The notes beneath the pieces were generated by a model, which saw only the letters and a program-made list of their open reading frames with translations, was not told the origin of the DNA and ran no database searches. Below, one piece after another: positions 33,067 through 42,510 of a stretch of DNA of 64,000 nucleotides. How positions within the stretch are numbered: position 1 is the stretch's first letter; every line of letters begins with the position of its first letter. The stretch is from Rhodanobacter sp. L36 (GTDB lineage Bacteria; Pseudomonadota; Gammaproteobacteria; Xanthomonadales; Rhodanobacteraceae): NCBI RefSeq assembly GCF_009765755.1, contig NZ_LMUV01000003.1, forward strand, positions 38,661 to 102,660, read 5' to 3'. The translations under genes were made by a program, and so were the position numbers.

Positions 33067-34431
33067 GTGAGCAAGGTGATTCAACCGCGTTTGACCCAAG
33101 TATTTCGATTCGTGCGCTGTGGCTATGCCGATGGCGTGGCGGAGCTGGTTTATGCGTTCGACGATGGTGACGAGCTGATCGAGCGGATTCGTTTTCCGGA
33201 TGCGCCGCCGGTGAGTGCGGATCGTCGGGCGGCGTTCGATGCTGCATCGTCGATGCTGCATCTGATCGCGGGCGTCAGCTACTACAAGGCCGGTGTGCCG
33301 CCGAAAATCGAAGTGGCCGGTCACGAGCTTGATGACGCCACTGCCGATTTGCTCGACGCTTTGTATCTGCACGGCCTGGCCGAGTTTGCCTATCGCAATG
33401 GCCTGGACTTGCGTGGTCGCATCGCCTTTCCACGCATGTCTAGGGAGAACTCCACCGCGAGCACCGCTACTGCGAAGGCATCATCGCTTGGTCTGCCGCA
33501 ACGCACCTTGGTGCCGATCGGCGGTGGCAAGGATTCGCTGGTCGCGGTGGAGGCGATCAAATCGATCGGTGGCGAAGCGACAGCGGTGTGGGTGGGTAAC
33601 TCGGCGTTGATCGCCGCGTGCGCCGAGCGCACCGGTTTGCCGATGTTGAACATCCAGCGCGAACTCGCACCGGGCCTGTTCGAGCTTAATCGGCTTGGCG
33701 CGTGGAACGGACACATTCCGGTGACGGCGGTGAACTCGGCGATTCTTGCAGTCGCGGCGGTGCTGTATGGCTACGATTCCATCGCGTTCGCCAACGAGCG
33801 TTCCGCGTCGGCGGCCACGCTGGAATACGACGGCCAGCAGGTGAATCATCAATGGAGCAAGGGTTACGCGTTCGAGCAGTTGCTGGGCGACTGGCTGCAC
33901 ACGCATGTGGCAAGCGATCTGGATTATTTCTCGCTGCTGCGGCCATATTCCGAGCTGGCGATCACGCGTGCGTTCGCGAAGCTCACGCCGTACTTCGATG
34001 TGTTTTCCAGTTGCAATCGCAATTTCAAACTTCTCGGCCCCAAGCCCGCCGACCGCTGGTGCGGGCAATGCCCGAAATGCCATTTCGTGTTTCTGGCGCT
34101 GGCGCCGTTTCTGCCCAAGCCGCGGTTATTGTCGATCTTTGGCCGTAATTTGCTGGATGATGAAACACAGGCAGCGGGGTTTGATGCGTTGCTTGAGTAT
34201 CAGGATCACAAGCCGTTCGAGTGCGTGGGCGAGGGCGCCGAAGCGCGCGCCGCGATGCTCGCTTTGAGCCAGCGACCGGAATGGCAGGAAGACGCGCTGG
34301 TGGCGCGTTTCCGCAGCGATATCCTGCCGCAACTCGACCCGGCGCAATTGGCGCTGGAGCCTTGGCTTACGCCCGATGGCGAGCACCGCGTGCCGACTCG
34401 CCTGCAATCTGCGCTGGCAACGATCGGCTGA
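33067..34431 (+). CDS. murL: UDP-N-acetyl-alpha-D-muramoyl-L-alanyl-L-glutamate epimerase
   Basis: MurL converts the terminal L-Glu of UDP-MurNAc-L-Ala-L-Glu to D-Glu with ATP, replacing glutamate racemase (MurI). Described in Xanthomonas oryzae, it is a ~450-residue protein with an adenylation-type P-loop. Here LVPIGGGKDSLVAVEAIKSI (about 145-164) is that loop, and AFANERSASAATLEYDG and WCGQCPKCHFVFLALAPF are the characteristic later motifs. GTG at 33067 is placed 9-10 nt after GGAGA; TTG at 33064 is the alternative. The stop overlaps the murD2 start (TGATG), and its job depends on that neighbour. Confidence 0.94.
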   Translation: MSKVIQPRLTQVFRFVRCGYADGVAELVYAFDDGDELIERIRFPDAPPVSADRRAAFDAASSMLHLIAGVSYYKAGVPPKIEVAGHELDDATADLLDALYLHGLAEFAYRNGLDLRGRIAFPRMSRENSTASTATAKASSLGLPQRTLVPIGGGKDSLVAVEAIKSIGGEATAVWVGNSALIAACAERTGLPMLNIQRELAPGLFELNRLGAWNGHIPVTAVNSAILAVAAVLYGYDSIAFANERSASAATLEYDGQQVNHQWSKGYAFEQLLGDWLHTHVASDLDYFSLLRPYSELAITRAFAKLTPYFDVFSSCNRNFKLLGPKPADRWCGQCPKCHFVFLALAPFLPKPRLLSIFGRNLLDDETQAAGFDALLEYQDHKPFECVGEGAEARAAMLALSQRPEWQEDALVARFRSDILPQLDPAQLALEPWLTPDGEHRVPTRLQSALATIG

Positions 34432-35789
34432 TGCGCATCGCCGATCTGCACGGTCGTCGCGTCGCGGTCTGGGGCTTCGGTCGCGAAGGACGCGCAGCCA
34501 TCGCCGCGTTGCGAAAGCAGCTGCCGTCATTGCCGCTGACGTTGTATTGCAGCGATTCCGAAATCGAAGCGGCGAAGAGTTTCGAGGCGGCCCTGGAAAT
34601 TGTTGGTGCAGAACCCGATGCGAACGCACTGCGTCGTTTCGACATTGTGGTGAAGTCGCCGGGCATTTCCGCCTACAAGCCGGCGTTGCTCGAAGCACAG
34701 TCTCACGGCGTAAAGATCACTTCGGGCACGGCGCTGTGGTTCGGCGAAAAGCCGGACGAACGCGTCGTCGCCGTTACCGGCACCAAGGGCAAGAGCACCA
34801 CCAGCGCGCTGATCGCACATCTCGCGCGTGCACTCGGCGTTCGCACCGCGCTCGCCGGCAACATCGGCATGCCGATGCTCGAACTGCTCGATCAGCAAGC
34901 GGAGCTGTGGGTGATCGAACTGTCGAGCTTCCAGACCGGTGAAGCCGGGTCACTGGCACTCGGCGTGATCACCAGCCTTTACGAAGAACACCTCGACTGG
35001 CATGGCTCGCGCGAGCGCTACGTGACGGACAAGCTGCGACTGGCCGATGTGTCGCGCGCGCTGCTGGTCAATGCGTTGCAGTCTGCATTGGTCGAGCGCA
35101 CGGCGGGCCACTCGCAACGTTTGCTGTTTGGCCAGGTTGACGGCTGGCATGTGGCCGACGGATGGATTCACCGCGGCACACGCGCGATCTTTCAGATTGA
35201 AAGACTTGCAGCGCCCGGCGCGCACAACGCACTCAATGCGTGTGCAGCACTGGCGGCACTGGAAGCCATCGGGTTGGATGCACTCGGCGCGGCCCATTCG
35301 CTCGCCACTTTTCTTCCGCTGCCGCATCGCCTGCAACCGCTGGGCGATCGCGATGGCTGGGACTGGGTCAATGATTCGATCAGCACCACGCCGCTGGCGA
35401 CTCTGGCTGCGCTGGAAAGTCTGCACGGTCGCGCCGTCACCGTGCTGGTCGGCGGACACGATCGCGGTCTGGACTGGTCGCCGTTCGTCGATGCGATGAG
35501 CGTCACGCCGCCGCACGCGATCGTCTGCATGGGCAGCAACGGCGCACGCATCGAATCAGCGTTGCGCGCGGCGCAAGTGCGTTGTCCGGTCACGCGTGTC
35601 GACGATCTGGGTGCGGCCGTCGCGACCGCGAAAATACAAACGCCCGCAGATGGCGTGATCCTGTTGTCACCCGGCGCACCCAGCTTCGATCAGTTCAGGG
35701 ATTACGCCGAGCGTGGCCGGCGATTCGCCGAGCTGGGCGGTTTCGATGGTGCATCGATCACCGGCATCGATGGGCTCGGCATCAGCTAG
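34431..35789 (+). CDS. murD2: UDP-N-acetylmuramoyl-L-alanine--L-glutamate ligase
   Basis: A Mur ligase of 452 residues. The N-terminal UDP-binding domain starts LHGRRVAVWGFGREGRAAIA, the central ATPase carries VVAVTGTKGKSTTSALIAHL (P-loop, about 117-136), and LPHRLQPLGDRDGWDWVNDS is the C-domain loop. In Xanthomonas the ligase next to MurL adds L-Glu, unlike MurD, which adds D-Glu. The adjacency and overlapping start codon support MurD2 over MurD. It completes the lysAC-murL-murD2 group, which ends at the terminator 35817-35844. Confidence 0.93.
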   Translation: MRIADLHGRRVAVWGFGREGRAAIAALRKQLPSLPLTLYCSDSEIEAAKSFEAALEIVGAEPDANALRRFDIVVKSPGISAYKPALLEAQSHGVKITSGTALWFGEKPDERVVAVTGTKGKSTTSALIAHLARALGVRTALAGNIGMPMLELLDQQAELWVIELSSFQTGEAGSLALGVITSLYEEHLDWHGSRERYVTDKLRLADVSRALLVNALQSALVERTAGHSQRLLFGQVDGWHVADGWIHRGTRAIFQIERLAAPGAHNALNACAALAALEAIGLDALGAAHSLATFLPLPHRLQPLGDRDGWDWVNDSISTTPLATLAALESLHGRAVTVLVGGHDRGLDWSPFVDAMSVTPPHAIVCMGSNGARIESALRAAQVRCPVTRVDDLGAAVATAKIQTPADGVILLSPGAPSFDQFRDYAERGRRFAELGGFDGASITGIDGLGIS

Positions 35790-35816
35790 CGACGCGATTG
35801 GGCCGGCCCGAAAACG

Positions 35817-35844
35817 AAGATGCCGGCACGTGGGCCGGCATCTT
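35817..35844. terminator. Bidirectional intrinsic terminator
   Basis: An 11-bp perfect stem AAGATGCCGGC / GCCGGCATCTT with a 6-base loop; the ends are A-rich on one side and T-rich on the other. It lies between convergent murD2 and the DUF4019 gene. Confidence 0.88.
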
Positions 35845-35861
35845 TGGAATCGATCACGCAA

Positions 35862-36326
35862 TCAACGCAAGGTGTAGCCGGTGACGAGCCAGGTCTTGTT
35901 GCTTTCGAGATGGAACGATATCAACTCGCGCACAGGCGCCTTGGTGCTGGCGAACTTACTGGCGAACGCCACGCTGGCGTAGATGCCGGCCGGCAGTTTC
36001 TTGCCATCGGACGACTGGTAGTTCACGCCCTGCACCGCGCGCGAAGTCAGCGGCCCGACGGTCTTGCGATCGGCGTTGGTCTGCTTGATGAACGCAGCGC
36101 GCGTGCTCGCCTGTTTCGCGATCGGGGATGCACCATCCCAGACTTCACCCGCCTTGCCGGCGTCGATGAGCTGTGCCACCTGCAGTCCCGCATTGGCGAG
36201 CTTCTGGTTCATCTGCGTCTGTGCCGCTTGCTGCTCCGCAGTGAGCTTTGCGGGCGCAGCCGTCTGGGCAAAAGCGGTGGAAGCGAGGGCGAGAAGCAGG
36301 GCAGACGTCAGGAATTTTCCACGCAT
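35862..36326 (-). CDS. DUF4019-domain exported protein
   Basis: A signal peptide (MRGKFLTSALLLALASTAFAQ, cleavage after AFA) precedes a ~130-residue DUF4019 domain: QLIDAGKAGEVWDGASPIAK, then GVNYQSSDGKKLPAG and a C-terminal strand ending TWLVTGYTLR. It is periplasmic; function unknown. ATG at 36326 is preferred over ATG at 36338 because GGAGA lies 5-6 nt upstream of it. Confidence 0.85.
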   Translation of the reverse strand: MRGKFLTSALLLALASTAFAQTAAPAKLTAEQQAAQTQMNQKLANAGLQVAQLIDAGKAGEVWDGASPIAKQASTRAAFIKQTNADRKTVGPLTSRAVQGVNYQSSDGKKLPAGIYASVAFASKFASTKAPVRELISFHLESNKTWLVTGYTLR

Positions 36327-36463
36327 TTCAATCTCCATATATGACGGGTTCCTCCCGCCGTGAAGCGGAAGGTATCACGCTCTCTTCGCGCGTGTGCATC
36401 ACCCGGCCAGGCACCGCAGGCCCCGGCATTCACGCTGTCCAAACCCTCCGGGGCCGGATTGAC

Positions 36464-38515
36464 CTACCAGATCTTCACGCGATCCTGCGGCGCGAGGTAC
36501 AACTTCTCGCCGGGCTTGGGCGAGAATGCGTCGTACCACGCGTCGAGGTTGCGCACTGTCTGCGCACGGAAATTCCCCGGCGAATGACCGTCCGAAATCA
36601 CTTGGGCGCGCGTTGCCGCGTCCCGTGTCTTCTCGCGCCATGACTGCGCGAACGCGAGGAAGAATCGCTGATCGCCGGTCAGGCCGTTGATGACCGGCGC
36701 GGGCTTGCCGCCGAGCGACTTGTGATACGCGATCCACGAGATGGTCAGGCCCGAAACGTCGGCGATGTTTTCGCCCAGCGTCTGCGCACCGTTGATGTGC
36801 AGGCCGGGCAGCGCTTCGTACGCGTTGTACTGTTCGATCAGCTTCTGGCCGGCGGCCTTGAAATGCGCCTGGTCTTCGGGTGTCCACCAGTTGGCCATGC
36901 GTCCCTGGGCGTCGAACTCGGCGCCACTGTTGTCGAAACTGTGGCTGATCTCGTGACCGATCACCGCGCCGATCGAACCATAGTTGGATGCCGCATCGGC
37001 CTTCGGATCGAAGAACGGCGCTTCGAGAATCGCCGCGGGAAAATTCAGCGCGTTCTGCAACGGCAGGTTCACCGCGTTCACCGTCTGCGGCGTCATCCAC
37101 CATTCGCCCTTGTCGACCGGCTGGTTGAGCTTGGCGAGCTGGTGCTGATATTCGTGCTGCTCCGCGCGCAGGCGATTGCCGGCCGCATCGTCGCGACGGA
37201 TCTGCAGGCTGGAATAGTCGCGCCAGGTTTCCGGATAGCCCACGCCGACGCGCACGGTGGCGATCTTGGCCTTGGCTTTTTGCTTGGTCGCCGGCGTCAT
37301 CCAGTCGAGCTGGCCGACGCGGTCCGTGAACGCGGCAAGGATGTTGTCGACCATCTGCTTCACCTGCGCCTTGGACGACGCGGGGAAATATTTCTTCACG
37401 TAGATCTGGCCGACGGCATCGCCCAGATCGTTGTTGACCGCGCCGATCGCACGCTTCCAGCGATCACGCTGTTTCGGCGTGCCCTGCAGCGTGTGGCCGT
37501 AAAATTCGAAACTGGCGTCGGCGAAATTTGCCGGCAACAAGCCAGCGCTGTGGTTGATGGTGTGGAACGCGAGATACGACTTCCATGTTTCCAGCGGTTC
37601 GCTTGCGACCAGTGCCGCAATGCTGCTGGTGGCGCCGGGCTGCCAGGCGACGATCTGCTTTTGGCCGTCCAGATTTGCCGCCTTGAAGTACGCGGCCCAG
37701 TCGATGCCTGGCGCCTTGCTGGCGAATTCGGCCGTGCTCCACGGGTTGTTCGCCTTGTGCACGTCCTGGCTGTCGACGAGGCTCTCCTGCGCCTTGGCAA
37801 TTTTTGTTTCCAGATCGAATACGGCCTTCGCTTTCGCGTCTGCATCGGCGACGCCGGCGTTCCTCAATTGCGCGGCGATATATGCCTGATATTTGCTGCG
37901 GAAGCCGACCATGTCCTTGTCGGTTTCGAGGTAGTAGTCGCGGTTGGGCATACCGAGGCCGCCTTGCAGCAGGTACGCGACATCGTGCGACGGGTCTTCC
38001 AGGCCCTGCGTCACGAACAGACCAAACAAATGCTCGGTGCTGAAGTTGGTGTTGTTGATCGGGTCCACGTCAGCGCGCAACTGGCTGCCGAGCACGCGCG
38101 AAAGATCACTGCGCGAAGCAATGGCATCGATCCTTGCGAGTTCGGGTTTCAGTGGCGTGATGCCCTGTTTCGCGATGCCGGCCTCGTCCATGAAGGCGGC
38201 GTAGTAATCGGCGATCTTGCGTTCGTTGGAACCGGCCGGCGCGTGGCTCGCGGCCGCTGCCTTGATCAGCGCGGCGTTGCGCTGCTCGGCCTTGTTGAAC
38301 ACCTGAAGAAAAATGCCGGTGCTGGCGCGATCGGCGGGAATCACCGCCGTCTTGCGCCACACGCCATTGGCGTAGCCATCGAAATCATCGCCCGGCTTCA
38401 CGCTGTGATCGATGCCGGCCAGATCCACGCCGGCCGGATGCGCGGCAGGCGTCGCGGCCCAGGCCATCGGGCTGCACAAGGCGGCAGCCGTCAGAATCCA
38501 TTTCATCTTCTGCAT
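36464..38515 (-). CDS. M13-family (neprilysin-like) zinc metallopeptidase
   Basis: Exported endopeptidase of 683 residues; signal peptide MQKMKWILTAAALCSPMAWA. The catalytic zinc site is complete: VIGHEISHSFDN (HExxH) with the third ligand in ENIADVSGLTISW, and the substrate-binding NAVNLPLQNALNFPAAIL (N-A-x-x-x-P region). The N-terminal M13_N domain begins DDFDGYANGVWRKTAVI. Bacterial M13 peptidases (PepO-like) cut oligopeptides in the periplasm. The ATG at 38515 is chosen since the open frame beyond is Cys/Arg-rich and gives no signal peptide. Confidence 0.96.
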   Translation of the reverse strand: MQKMKWILTAAALCSPMAWAATPAAHPAGVDLAGIDHSVKPGDDFDGYANGVWRKTAVIPADRASTGIFLQVFNKAEQRNAALIKAAAASHAPAGSNERKIADYYAAFMDEAGIAKQGITPLKPELARIDAIASRSDLSRVLGSQLRADVDPINNTNFSTEHLFGLFVTQGLEDPSHDVAYLLQGGLGMPNRDYYLETDKDMVGFRSKYQAYIAAQLRNAGVADADAKAKAVFDLETKIAKAQESLVDSQDVHKANNPWSTAEFASKAPGIDWAAYFKAANLDGQKQIVAWQPGATSSIAALVASEPLETWKSYLAFHTINHSAGLLPANFADASFEFYGHTLQGTPKQRDRWKRAIGAVNNDLGDAVGQIYVKKYFPASSKAQVKQMVDNILAAFTDRVGQLDWMTPATKQKAKAKIATVRVGVGYPETWRDYSSLQIRRDDAAGNRLRAEQHEYQHQLAKLNQPVDKGEWWMTPQTVNAVNLPLQNALNFPAAILEAPFFDPKADAASNYGSIGAVIGHEISHSFDNSGAEFDAQGRMANWWTPEDQAHFKAAGQKLIEQYNAYEALPGLHINGAQTLGENIADVSGLTISWIAYHKSLGGKPAPVINGLTGDQRFFLAFAQSWREKTRDAATRAQVISDGHSPGNFRAQTVRNLDAWYDAFSPKPGEKLYLAPQDRVKIW

Positions 38516-38619
38516 GATCTTGTCGCCTCTGTGGTCTGGTCCGCCCACCTTAGTGCGCGCGCCGGCATTGCGGTGCATGACCAATGGGCTAGGTGCGCCG
38601 CGCCATCGTCGACACGCGG

Positions 38620-40206
38620 TCAATGCGCATCGACAGGTGGCGCATTTGGACCCGGCGCGGTGCGGCAGAACGGCACCATCACCATCGCGGCCACGAACAT
38701 CCACGCCATCAACCGGAACACATCGTTGAAGGCCAGCGTGGTCGCTTCGCGCGCGACCACGCGTGCCAGTTCACCCTGCGCCATCAGCAGCGCATGCACC
38801 GCGTCGGTGGTGCTGTGGCCGATCAGTTGAGTGAGTTGCGCCACGACATCCGGCGCGTGTCGTCCGGATTCGCCCAGCGTTTCGCCGATGCGCTCGGCGT
38901 GGATGCGGCTCTGGTCCTGCAGCCAGGTGTTGACCACTGCGATGCCGATCGCGCCACCGAGGTTGCGCATCAGGTTGAACAGCCCGGACGCGTAGCGAAG
39001 TTCGGCCATCGCGAATCCCGACAGCGCCATGGTGACGCTGGGCACGATGCACAACATGATCGCGAAACCGCGCAGTGCCTGCGGCCAGAACAGTGCAGCG
39101 AATCCCCACTCCGGTGTCATCGCCGAAAACATCCACAGGCTCGCGGCGAACAGCAGCAGCCCGGCGCTGATCATCCAGCGCATGTCAATCCGCTGCGAGA
39201 GTTTCGCCGCGACCAGCGTGCTGAATATCTGTGCCAGCCCGGTCACTACCACGGTCGTGCCGATCTGCAGGCTGTCGTAGTCGCGGATGCGGCCGAGAAA
39301 CACCGGCACCAGATACGTCGCCGAATAAAGCCCGAAGCCGATCACCAGACTGAACACGCAGGCGATTGCGAACGTGGGATGTCGAAACGGCGAGAGCTTC
39401 ACCACCGGCATCGCCGAACGGAACGAACGCTCAAGGAACAGCACGAATCCGACAAGTGACAGCCACGCCGCGGTGGCGATCGTCGGATCGCCCAGCCATT
39501 CGTGCCGCGGGCCTTCCTCCAGCACGTATTCGAGCCCGCCGAGAAACACCGCCATCGCCACGAGATGCACGTAGTCGATGCGTTTGAGCATCGCCGGGTC
39601 GGCGCGATCCACCTTCACGAACAGCACCGACATCACCGTCACCGCGATACCCGGCACGATATTGACGTAGAAGATAGAGCGCCAGCCCAGCGCATCGGTG
39701 AGCCAGCCGCCGACGGTCGGCCCGAGTGTCGGCGCGAGCACGGACACCATGCCGAGAATCGCCGGGATCATCGCGCGCTGCTTGCCGGTGAACATGGCGA
39801 AGCCGGTGGCGAACACCGTCGGCACCATCGCGCCGCCGACGAAACCCTGGATCACGCGGAACACGGTCATCGACTGGATGTCCCATGCCATGCCGCACAA
39901 CGCGCTGGACAGCGTGAACAATCCCGCCGACATCGCAAACAGCCAGCGCGTGGACAGCGCCTGCGCGAGAAACGCGGCGAACGGAATCATCACCAGTTCG
40001 GCCATCAGGTATCCGGTCTGCACCCAGCTGATTTCGTCCGGCCCGGCGGACAGCCCAGCCTGAATTTCGTTGAGCGACGCGGCGACGATCTGGATGTCGA
40101 TCAGCGCCATGAACTGGCCGAACGCCAGGATGCCGAAGATGAAATATTTGCGCGCCAGCGGCAGGTCGGCGGGCGAGAAGGGTGCATCTGACGAGTGGAT
40201 GTTCAC
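38620..40206 (-). CDS. DHA2-family (EmrB/QacA) drug:H+ antiporter
   Basis: A 14-helix major facilitator transporter of about 528 residues: first helices FGILAFGQFMALIDIQIVAA and the motif-C-like LAPTLGPTVGGWLTDALGWR, typical of drug antiporters. EmrB proteins work with an EmrA membrane-fusion partner and an outer-membrane TolC; the EmrA-like gene is nearby at 41306 but on the other strand. GTG at 40206 or TTG at 40218 are both possible starts, neither with a good Shine-Dalgarno. It is divergent from tetR, with the palindrome at 40235-40250 between. Confidence 0.95.
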   Translation of the reverse strand: MNIHSSDAPFSPADLPLARKYFIFGILAFGQFMALIDIQIVAASLNEIQAGLSAGPDEISWVQTGYLMAELVMIPFAAFLAQALSTRWLFAMSAGLFTLSSALCGMAWDIQSMTVFRVIQGFVGGAMVPTVFATGFAMFTGKQRAMIPAILGMVSVLAPTLGPTVGGWLTDALGWRSIFYVNIVPGIAVTVMSVLFVKVDRADPAMLKRIDYVHLVAMAVFLGGLEYVLEEGPRHEWLGDPTIATAAWLSLVGFVLFLERSFRSAMPVVKLSPFRHPTFAIACVFSLVIGFGLYSATYLVPVFLGRIRDYDSLQIGTTVVVTGLAQIFSTLVAAKLSQRIDMRWMISAGLLLFAASLWMFSAMTPEWGFAALFWPQALRGFAIMLCIVPSVTMALSGFAMAELRYASGLFNLMRNLGGAIGIAVVNTWLQDQSRIHAERIGETLGESGRHAPDVVAQLTQLIGHSTTDAVHALLMAQGELARVVAREATTLAFNDVFRLMAWMFVAAMVMVPFCRTAPGPNAPPVDAH

Positions 40207-40229
40207 GGTGGCTTGCAAGTTCCGGGATT

Positions 40230-40250
40230 TATAATATGATGATCATCATA
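40230..40250. promoter_or_regulatory. Palindromic operator overlapping a -10-like box
   Basis: TATGATGATCATCATA (40235-40250) is a perfect 16-bp palindrome between the divergent exporter and tetR genes. TATAAT at 40230-40235 abuts it, so a bound dimer would block the promoter. It is the most likely target of the adjacent TetR-family repressor. Confidence 0.8.
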
Positions 40251-40269
40251 CAAACGGAGCGAAAGGTCC

Positions 40270-40863
40270 ATGCGCTACGACACCGAACACAAACAGAAGA
40301 CCCGCGAGAAGGTGGTGCATGCCGCTGCGCGCGCGATTCGCATCGATGGACCGGAGCGTATCGGCGTGGCCGCGGTGATGGCCGAAGCCGGACTCACGCA
40401 TGGCGGTTTTTACGCGCATTTCGCCTCGAAGGACGAACTGGTCAGCGCCGCGATCGAGCACATGTTCGAGCAATCGCGCGCCCGCGTCGTGCATGAAACC
40501 GAAGGGCGCGGCCCGGTCGAAGGTCTCATCGCGTATATCGATTTCTATCTCTCGAAAAAGCATCGTGATGCGCGTGGGGCAGGCTGTCCGATGGCCGCGT
40601 TGTCGTCGGATCTGCCGCGGCTATCCGAGTCGTCGCGCGAGCAGTTCGCCGCGGGTGCACGGCGGCTCACAGTGACGCTGGGCGAAAAACTCGCGGCGCT
40701 GGATCACGTTGATGCCGAGGCCGCAGCGCGATCGATGGTTGCAGAGCTCGTGGGTGCGCTGTCGCTGTCGCGCGTGGAAACCGATGCAAAACGTTCCGAT
40801 GCGATTCTCTCTGCGTCGCGTCATCAATTGAAACAACGCTTCCATCTTGAGGTACGCGCATGA
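40270..40863 (+). CDS. TetR-family transcriptional regulator
   Basis: 197 residues. The N-terminal helix-turn-helix is clear: IGVAAVMAEAGLTHGGFYAHFASKDELVSA. The C-terminal ligand domain has a Cys in ARGAGCPMAALSSDL, the same place as in YcdC/NemR-like regulators; a thiol sensor is possible. It should repress both the exporter and its own operon through the palindrome at 40235-40250. It overlaps the next gene by 4 bp. Confidence 0.94.
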   Translation: MRYDTEHKQKTREKVVHAAARAIRIDGPERIGVAAVMAEAGLTHGGFYAHFASKDELVSAAIEHMFEQSRARVVHETEGRGPVEGLIAYIDFYLSKKHRDARGAGCPMAALSSDLPRLSESSREQFAAGARRLTVTLGEKLAALDHVDAEAAARSMVAELVGALSLSRVETDAKRSDAILSASRHQLKQRFHLEVRA

Positions 40864-41309
40864 GCATGGTCAGCGACATCGGCGCCGGACTCGACGGGTT
40901 GGCGCAGTTGCGCGCCTTCATCGCGTCGGGCCAGCGACCGGGCATTGCCGTCGCGCTCGATTTCGATCTGGTCGAGGTCGACGAAGGTCGCGCGGTATTC
41001 GCCGGCGTTCCCGGCCCGCATGCCTATAACCCGATGGGCATCGTGCACGGTGGCTATTTCGCCAGCCTGCTCGATTCCGCTTGCGGCTGTGCGGTGCATT
41101 CGAAACTCACCGCGCAGCAGGCGTACACCACGCTGGAGTTGAAGATTGCCTTTCATAAAGCGCTGACCGCCGATACGGGGCGCGTGCGCGCAGAGGGCAG
41201 CGTGTTGACGATCGGCCGTCGCGTGGCCTTCGCCGAAGCGAAGTTGCTCGATGCCGGCGGCCGGCTCTACGCGTCGGCCACGTCGACCTTGCTGGTGATG
41301 GAACGATGA
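40860..41309 (+). CDS. PaaI-like hotdog-fold thioesterase
   Basis: 149 residues; a hotdog domain with YNPMGIVHGGYFASLLDSACGCAVHS. The H-G-G and the Asp of LLDSA are the usual catalytic-site residues of PaaI-type acyl-CoA thioesterases. The start overlaps tetR and the end overlaps the emrA-like gene (ATGA), so it is translated as part of this operon. It probably acts on an aryl- or acyl-CoA whose product or stress is also handled by the exporter; that link is inference. Confidence 0.92.
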   Translation: MSMVSDIGAGLDGLAQLRAFIASGQRPGIAVALDFDLVEVDEGRAVFAGVPGPHAYNPMGIVHGGYFASLLDSACGCAVHSKLTAQQAYTTLELKIAFHKALTADTGRVRAEGSVLTIGRRVAFAEAKLLDAGGRLYASATSTLLVMER

Positions 41310-42427
41310 GCGCCGATACGACTTCCGCATCGCCGCGCTCGTCCTGGTCGCGCCGCCCCTGGCTGGTTGCGGGCGTCGCGTTGGCGATCGCCATCGCCGG
41401 CGTGCTCTGGATCGCGGCGCCGGCGCGCAGTGTCTCCACCGACAACGCCTACTTGCAAGCCGACAATTCCATCGTCGCGCCGAAAGTGCGCGGCCTGATC
41501 GCCGCTGTACTCGTACAGCACGATCAGCACGTGCGCCGCGGCGATCCGCTCATTCGAATCGATGCCGAAGAATTCGATGCGCGCGTCGCATCGGCCGGCG
41601 CCGAACTGCAGAACGCGCAGTCGAGTGTCGCAGCGGCGCAGGCGGCACTGATCGCGCTGGATGCGCAGGAACATCTCGCCGCATCCAACGTGCGCGCGGC
41701 ACAGACGTCCATTCGTTCGTCAGATGCCGAACAACGTCAGGCCGAGGCCGACCAGAAGCGCTATGACGCATTGATCATCAGCGGCGCGGTGGCACGTCGT
41801 GCGGCAGAACAATTCCGCACGGCGGCAGTCACCGCGCAAGCGAATGCCGCGCACAGCCGCGCCGAGTTTGCGGTGAGTCGCGATCAGGCCGCCGTGACGC
41901 ATGCGAGCCGACTCACATTGCAGGCCAACCTCGCGCAGGCGCAGGCGGCTGTTTCAGGCGCAAAAGCCGCGCTCGATCTCGCGCGGCAGGATCAGACCAA
42001 CACCCTGATACGTGCGCCGATCGATGGCGTGGTCGGCGATCGGCAGGTGGAACCGGGCGACTACGTGCAACCCGGTACGCGTCTGCTCACGGTCGTGCCG
42101 ATGGACGCGCTCTACGTCATCGCCAACTTCAAGGAAACCCAGACTGCGCGGATGATCGTCGGCCAATCGGCGAGCATCGACGTTGATGCGCTCCCGGGCC
42201 ACGCATTGAAAGGCCACGTGGAAAGTTTCGCGCCGGGTTCAGGTTCGCAGTTCTCGTTGCTGCCGTTCGAGCCGGGCACCGGCAACTTCACCAAGATCGT
42301 GCAGCGCGTGCCGGTGCGCATCCGTTTCGATGCCGACCCCACATCGCTGGCGCGGCTGCGCCCTGGCCTTTCCAGCACGGTCACCGTGCAATTGAACGCA
42401 TCGCCCACGGCGCAGGCCGCGCGCTGA
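41306..42427 (+). CDS. HlyD/EmrA-family membrane fusion protein
   Basis: 373 residues; one N-terminal transmembrane helix (WLVAGVALAIAIAGVLWIAA), a lipoyl half-motif (NSIVAPKVRGLIAAVLVQHD), a long coiled-coil hairpin rich in Ala/Gln (about 90-210), the second lipoyl half (TLIRAPIDGVVGDRQVEPGD) and a beta-barrel. It should bridge the DHA2 exporter to an outer-membrane channel. No TolC homolog is nearby. Confidence 0.94.
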   Translation: MSADTTSASPRSSWSRRPWLVAGVALAIAIAGVLWIAAPARSVSTDNAYLQADNSIVAPKVRGLIAAVLVQHDQHVRRGDPLIRIDAEEFDARVASAGAELQNAQSSVAAAQAALIALDAQEHLAASNVRAAQTSIRSSDAEQRQAEADQKRYDALIISGAVARRAAEQFRTAAVTAQANAAHSRAEFAVSRDQAAVTHASRLTLQANLAQAQAAVSGAKAALDLARQDQTNTLIRAPIDGVVGDRQVEPGDYVQPGTRLLTVVPMDALYVIANFKETQTARMIVGQSASIDVDALPGHALKGHVESFAPGSGSQFSLLPFEPGTGNFTKIVQRVPVRIRFDADPTSLARLRPGLSSTVTVQLNASPTAQAAR

Positions 42428-42510
42428 GTCACCCATCTTTCGCAAGAACCGGATAGCCCACCGTGGCATCCGTCTGCACGATCCATCTTCCACTCATCGA
42501 GGCATCGATC

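Noticed and set aside
36722..38830. 702-codon plus-strand open frame
   Set aside because: Antisense to the M13 peptidase, which has an intact zinc site and signal peptide.
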